In this document: positions 8,452-13,220 of the stretch, piece after piece | Position numbering within the stretch: position 1 is the stretch's first letter | Layout: every line of letters starts with the position of its first letter | Assembly (NCBI RefSeq): GCF_000002865.3 | Contig: NW_001865077.1 | Span: 143,820 to 157,039 of the forward strand | Direction: 5' to 3' | Source of the DNA: Monosiga brevicollis MX1 | Lineage: Eukaryota > Opisthokonta > Choanoflagellata > Craspedida > Salpingoecidae | DNA length: 13,220 nt | Program-made: the position numbers and the translations under genes | The notes under the pieces: model-generated | The model's input: only the letters and a program-made list of their open reading frames with translations | The model's database searches: none | What the model was told of the DNA's origin: nothing

Positions 8452-11131
8452 GGAGTGCCGGTCGCTGCGAACATGCATGAATCAAGAAAAAAACGGGCAA
8501 GAGACACGAACAAGGCAATGGCTAGGCCGTCGTGTGGGCTTGTGCCTCGACCAATCTCATCCAGAATAACCAGCGAATTGGATGTGCCTGAGACAAAGCA
8601 ACATAAATCTCAAGTGAGAGGGTTGCAACGGCAACAATTGGCATGTCACTCGAAGTATGGTTCTACGAGCAAGGTGCCCAGTGAACGCGCAACCAACTCT
8701 TGCTTAGCACGGCAGCCAAGTCACTCATTTCCACCATGAAGGTACTCATGCCTTCCTCGAGGCTATCATCGGCGCCAATCTGCACAGGCCAGCAAGCAGC
8801 AGAGAGCAGAGCATCGTGAGGCTATCACTTCAAGGCCGGCCCCAAAGCCAGCAAGGGCACACTTACACGCGTGAAAATCTGGTCCACAATGCCATACGTC
8901 ATAGAGTCTGCGGCCACAAAGCTACCCATCTGCCAGATTGTGTCCGTGAGCACACTGCATCATGAGTTGCGCTCCTGCCAAATCCTGCCACGTGGTATTC
9001 AACAACCCCATCTTGCTGCCGCATTGGTCCAACCGTCATGCTGCCAAGCGCCATTCAACTCCTCTCAACCACCACTTACTTGTGCCATGATGACCGCAAG
9101 GGCAACTTGGCGAAGGTAGGTGCTTTTGCCTCCCATGTTTGGCCCGGTCAGGATTTGTAAACCACCGGCAGGGATGTGGCAATCGTTGGGCGTGTAACGC
9201 ATGCTGGCGGCTACACACAAGCCAGCTCCAAACTGAGCAACAGCAAGCGTAGAGCAGAGCATGCCAAAACCAACCAAGGCGATGCAGGCCACGTACCACC
9301 AATGGCTTCGACGACTGGGTGGCGGCCGCCTTCAATCTCCAGAATGGGCTTGGCCACGATCTTGGGTCGCACGTAGTCCTGGTGCCAGACACAACCAAAC
9401 CAATGTCAAGTCTGGCCCATGTGGCACCCAGAAGAAGCCACGTGGCTTTCTTACCTGCTCGCGGGCTACCATCGCTAAAGCACAGGTCACATCAATGTCA
9501 GCCTGAAGGGACACGATGCGATTCACAAGCGCAATGTCTTCGACAACTCGCTCGTAAACAGCCAGCAGCTCAGCCATCTAGTCGAACGGCGAACGAAAGC
9601 AAACTTTGAGGAAGGCATGGATTGGTACCAAGAACAGCGTGGACATTCGGTAGCTATCTAACCTGCTTGAGCTCAAGGAGACTTTGGGACTGAGTAGCAA
9701 GCGCAGAATGCTTCAGCAATTCCTGCGTAGCCGAGCCTTTGGCTTTGGTTTTGGTCTGAAGTTTGCTGGAGCGCGCAATTAATTTGTGCGCCGTCATGAA
9801 CCTATGTGTTTCAAGCACAGTCAATCATGAGAGGCATTCGGGTTTTTCGGGCCAATGTGATCTACTGGTCCGCTGCATTCAGCGAAGATGTGAAGGGGGC
9901 AAGGGAGAGGTTGGCAGCCAAAAGGCAAGAAACAAACTTTCTAGCGCCGACTCCGCTGATAATGAGCCCAGCTCCATCATCGTCCCAAAAGTCATGGGCC
10001 TGAAGATTTGCCGCTTTGGCTTGAAAGCTGCGAGACGAGTGTGCAGGCAACAAGGAAATGATAGAAGTGAGTATGGGATAGGCGCATCGGCCATACAATT
10101 GGCCATTCAGATCGAGAAAACCCGCAGGGGTAACGGACATAAGTTCGTCAATAATTCGCGTAGCTTTGCTCATATCAGTTTCGTATTGTCGGCGGGCGGC
10201 ATCGACATCGGTTGAGTAACCCGGAGGGATCAAGTCCAGAGGACCCAAAAGGAGATTGTCGGGGCCAATGCACATTCCAAGCAAGGACTCAGCCAGCGGA
10301 CTCTGCAACCGTTGGTGTAGGCACATGAATAAAACAACGCACATATGGCAGGCAACGAGCAAGCAAGATTGGAAGGGGAGGAAGACCTGTGACAGCACTA
10401 CAAGGTTTGCTAGTAGATCGGACCTGCAAGATGGCTCGGCCTTCTTTCTGCCAAAGGTGGCTCGTCGGGTGATCAAAATCTTCAAGAGCTTCAATCAGCT
10501 ACAAAGCAGTGAAGGCAGATGGCAAGTTGAGGAAGATGATTGTGGTCGGTCAACATCCATGGGATGAGGCTGTGGAAAAGCAGAGCTTTGCGGGCGCACT
10601 ACCTTGCGCAGGCTGGCCAGCAGCTCGGCGAGATCGAGTACGCCCATGCGGCGTTTATCGTTGCTCTTGCGACTGAGATTGATGCGGGGATCGCGCAGCA
10701 GCTTGAGGCTGCCTTGCAAGGTAGATGCTGCACCGTTCTCGAGAGGCGCCTTGGTGAGCGTCGAAGCGAGGCGATGCGATGACTAGCAGTGGACCCCGTA
10801 GTAGTCGTGGTGTGGGTGCGTGGGAAGACAAGCAGGCCGTACCCAAACTGCTTTCATTGAACAGGAATTCGACAGCGTCATAGCGTTGTTCGATGGCTGC
10901 GGCGGTGGTGAGAGGTTGTTCGAGACGGCGCTGGAGTTCTTTATGGCCCATGCGTGTCACGGTGTTGCGGAGAAAGCTAAACAAGGAGTCACTTCGTCGC
11001 GCGGTAGCAAGTCGCTAAAGCCGAGTCAAGGGTGTGGAGCCAAACCGAACGAACAGAAGATAATCAGGCGGTGGCCAGGGCCAGCAGTCGAGGCGGAAGA
11101 AGCTTGTCGGTATTTTTGTTTTTTAAACAAA

Positions 11132-11163
<32 letters not shown>

Positions 11164-12874
11164 AAAGAGAGAGAAGAAAAAAAACAGATGGGGTTGCGCA
11201 CCTCTCGGCCCTGAGTCAGTTCAAGAGCAAGACGTGTTGCTTTGGACATGTGAACAGTCTCCCGCTTTTGCAAGGGGTCGGAGCCGCTCTGAAGGATGCT
11301 GGGTAGGTCTCCGCCGTAGGCACGCTTGAGGTAGTTGAGCAGCACGGCGACGGCGCTGTTTTTGAGAGTGGCCAACTGGGTGTGAGCGATTGGGGGCGTG
11401 AGTTCTGGCGGGTGGGCGGGCATATGGGTGTTGTGACTGACTGGCGTTCCATCTCGTGAGCAAAAGGTGGGGTCAGTTTCTGAATCAGTTTGGCATCATC
11501 TTTGTACGTCAGGTAGGACATGGGAACGGCAGTGTAGGCGCTCGACTCGGAGGGCCTGCAGTGGGGAGGGGCAGACGGGACCGTAAAGGTTTGAACGTTG
11601 GGAGATGACCGAACCGGGGCTGAGGAATGAGGGTGCTGAGGCGGAGGTGCAAAGACAATTACCTAATTTGAGGAAACCAGCTGGTGCTAGGATCGATGTT
11701 AGGGTCGGAGCTGGGAGTGACGGTATTCAGAGGCCGCACCACCTCTAAAATGCGTGAGAGAGCGCGCGCGAGAGAGAGACAGAGAGATGGAGTATGGAGT
11801 GAGAGGAGGCCTTGGTAAAGTAAGGCGCCATGTGGGCTAAGGTTTGATTGCGGATCGAGTCGAGACAAGGGCAAAGTATTCTGGTTGGCAGGAAGCGCGC
11901 GGGGGGCAAGGGAGGGGGGAAGGTGTCTGATGGGAAGGAGAGAGAGGTTGACGACCTGTGTGGGTGGTGGGGATGAGGATTTCATCGGCAGGGTGGACGG
12001 CGAGGATGTCGTCGACATCGGATCGTGAGGTGAGGGCGGTTGTGATTTGGCCAGCCGTCAGATCGACGCGGGCCACGCCAATGAGATTGGAGTTTGGGTC
12101 AAAGGCGGTGGCCACTAGATGACATTCGCTGCAGTCGAGATCGGGGCTGCGGGTACCGGGCGAGATCACTCGTGTCACGACGCGTGGCACCACCTTGTCA
12201 GTTCTGCGCAACAGCATGGTCGGATGGGGAGACAAGAAAGCAACCGCATGAGAGGGGACGAGGGGAGAACATGCGGGTTGTGTCACATGGCAGAGGAGTA
12301 AATGCTGTGCATTCAGACGTTGCGCGAGGTGGGAGGGCGCAGGGGCGCACGCGGCGCAGGGGCAGATCTGGCTTGAGGAGAGGAAAAAAAAAACCAATCG
12401 TCGGGAGGGCAAGCTGGCTGCCACAAGGCCTCAAGGAGGGAGAGAGAGAAGCACGTACGCTTTCCTGGTTGCTTGCTCAACAATGACGATGCGAAAGTCA
12501 AAGGCTTCGGCGAGGGGCAGGAGCCAGTTCTCCAGGGCAGTGTGGGGAAAGCCGGCGAGCAAGTTGTTGGACACGCGGAGGGGCACACTCTGAGCCTGCA
12601 GTCGCTGGATATCATCCCCGGTAATCTCGAAAAAGCTGCCGTTCTGGCACAGGATGAGCTCGGCCGGGTACGCTTCACGCAAGCTGGCCGTGAGGTTGGC
12701 AATGTGGGACACGCGATGGCGGGCGGCGGTCTGCTTCAGCTCGGCCGCCTTGGTCGACATCTGCTGCGCCCGCTGTGAGATCAGACTCGTGCTCCGCACA
12801 GCCACCCCCCTCACCCCCCGCCACAGCCTCTGCCACGTCCCCCGTCGCACCGCCATCCCGCCCTTGATCAGCAT
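7919..12874 (-). CDS. MSH1: Mitochondrial-type MutS homologue (MSH1-like)
   Basis: DNA mismatch-recognition ATPase. Exons: 12874-12459, 12203-11956, 11744-11663, 11555-11508, 11436-11202, 11014-10843, 10727-10603, 10498-10424, 10302-10122, 10019-9938, 9801-9663, 9577-9455, 9378-9297, 9210-9080, 8929-8867, 8779-8698, 8587-8506, 8368-8257, 8179-7919; about 912 aa, close to yeast Msh1. Residues 1-44 carry many Arg and no acid, fitting mitochondrial import. Mismatch motif F-X-E is at 81-83 (GSFFE), connector strand VTRVISPGT near 151-159, and lever/core [10 protein letters not shown] near 332-341. Walker A is [10 protein letters not shown] at 691-700, followed by STFMVEM, Walker [13 protein letters not shown] at 767-778 and THYHDL at 807-812. 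A stop lies directly before the first Met; the Met at 12856 has the better Kozak context. The exon 4/5 junction (71-nt intron) is tentative. Intron 9 is 3n and stop-free. MSH1 rather than MSH2-6 is inferred from the N-terminus and domain I wording. Confidence 0.87.
8410..8449. repeat. A40 homopolymer (T40 sense) in MSH1 intron 17
   Basis: Forty uninterrupted A on the plus strand, T40 on the gene's sense strand, inside intron 8505-8369. It ends 41 nt before the acceptor. The intron separates the Walker B exon from the exon carrying THYHDL. Confidence 0.92.
11129..11166. repeat. A22-G-A15 tract (T on sense) in MSH1 intron 5
   Basis: Near-homopolymer tract in the 187-nt intron 11201-11015, T on the sense strand. 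It overlaps a perfect 9-bp inverted repeat: TTTTTGTTT at 11113-11121 and AAACAAAAA at 11125-11133, with a 3-nt loop. It is flanked by further A/GA-rich sequence to 11185. Confidence 0.88.
11755..11788. repeat. GA/CG dinucleotide tract in MSH1 intron 2
   Basis: GAGAGAG, CGCGCGCG and then GAGAGA with one GACA, all within intron 11955-11745. On the sense strand it is CT-rich and lies just 5' of the acceptor (cattttag), so it doubles as a pyrimidine tract. Confidence 0.75.
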
Positions 12875-12896
12875 CTACCAACAGCACACCCCCCCG

Positions 12897-13220
12897 GGAT
12901 GTGTGTGTGAGAGAGAGAGACAGAGAGACGTTGAATGAGAGAGAGACAGAAGAGAGAGAGATAGAAGAGAGAGAGAGACAGAAGAGAGAGAGAGACAGAA
13001 GAGAGAGAGATAGAAGAGAGAGAGAGACAGAAGAGAGAGAGAGACAGAAGAGAGAGAGACAGAAGAGAGAGACAGATACAGACACACAGAGAGACAGAGA
13101 GAGACAGACAAAGAGACAGACAGAGAGACAGAGACAGACAGAGAGACGGACAAAGAGACAGACAGAAGAGCGATAAACCCAGGAGAGACAGCACAGAAGA
13201 GAGACAGTCACAGAGAGAGT
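12897..13220. repeat. GA/GACA/GATA microsatellite 5' of MSH1
   Basis: Purine-rich repeat running from a short GT block to the right edge. From about 12936 to 13070 it is built of units such as gagagagagacagaa and variants with gatagaa; beyond that it becomes GACAGA-rich and decays. On the MSH1 sense strand it is CT-rich and begins about 25 bp before the first Met, so it is probably MSH1 promoter or 5' UTR. Open frames in it (runs of SLSL or REREK) are repeat artefacts. Confidence 0.9.

Noticed and set aside
9211-9226. Alternative MSH1 exon 14 acceptor (tgctcag) adding FGAGLCV
   Set aside because: Its phase does not match the exon 13 donor (phase 1). The acceptor gtgtgtag|CC fits the phase and gives normal MutS spacing between RHPVVEA and the Walker A loop.
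12675-13211. Ser/Leu/Cys-repeat frames (SLSLSLFCLSL) and the matching plus-strand Arg/Glu frame
   Set aside because: Translation of the GA/GACA microsatellite. The part that overlaps MSH1 exon 1 is in a different frame from the MutS sequence.

Overview
This looks like a gene-dense nuclear segment from an intron-rich protist. The coding regions are GC-rich, and three of the four genes are cut into 10 to 19 small exons by introns of mostly 70 to 210 nt. Long T and CT tracts fill introns and gene flanks. The protein matches (Drp1/Dnm1-class dynamin, AIM24, MSH1) and the genome style would suit a choanoflagellate or another unicellular relative of animals and fungi. That placement is inference; nothing in the window is decisive. 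No bacterial operon, CRISPR array, tRNA, rRNA or transposase was recognised.

Layout: (1) 2634 to 1, minus strand: a dynamin-related GTPase of the Drp1/Dnm1/Vps1 class, 11 exons visible, C-terminus beyond the left edge. (2) 2635-3353: a divergent intergenic region with a T30 run and an AT-rich stretch. (3) 3354-4457, plus strand: an intronless seven-bladed propeller lactonase of strongly bacterial (actinobacterial) character, a transfer candidate. (4) 4458-5569: C/T-rich intergenic DNA with a large (CT)n/AAAT array that carries a 68-bp higher-order repeat. (5) 5570-7607, plus strand: AIM24, ten exons rebuilt by splice phase, 340 aa. (6) 7608-7918: a short convergent gap. (7) 12874 to 7919, minus strand: an MSH1-type mitochondrial MutS, 19 exons, about 912 aa. 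(8) 12875-13220: a GA/GACA microsatellite just 5' of MSH1.

Three of the four genes point to mitochondria: division (dynamin), inner-membrane organisation (AIM24) and mtDNA mismatch repair (MSH1). Exon models come from reading splice sites, frame continuity and family conservation by eye. Every junction reported keeps the reading frame. The least certain junctions are AIM24 exons 2-3 and MSH1 exon 4/5.

The observations most worth checking are: four introns whose length is a multiple of three and which contain no stop, two of which would add Phe-rich hydrophobic segments if retained; 5' splice sites with C rather than A at +4; homopolymer runs that are always T on the sense strand of introns; and the bacterial-type lactonase.
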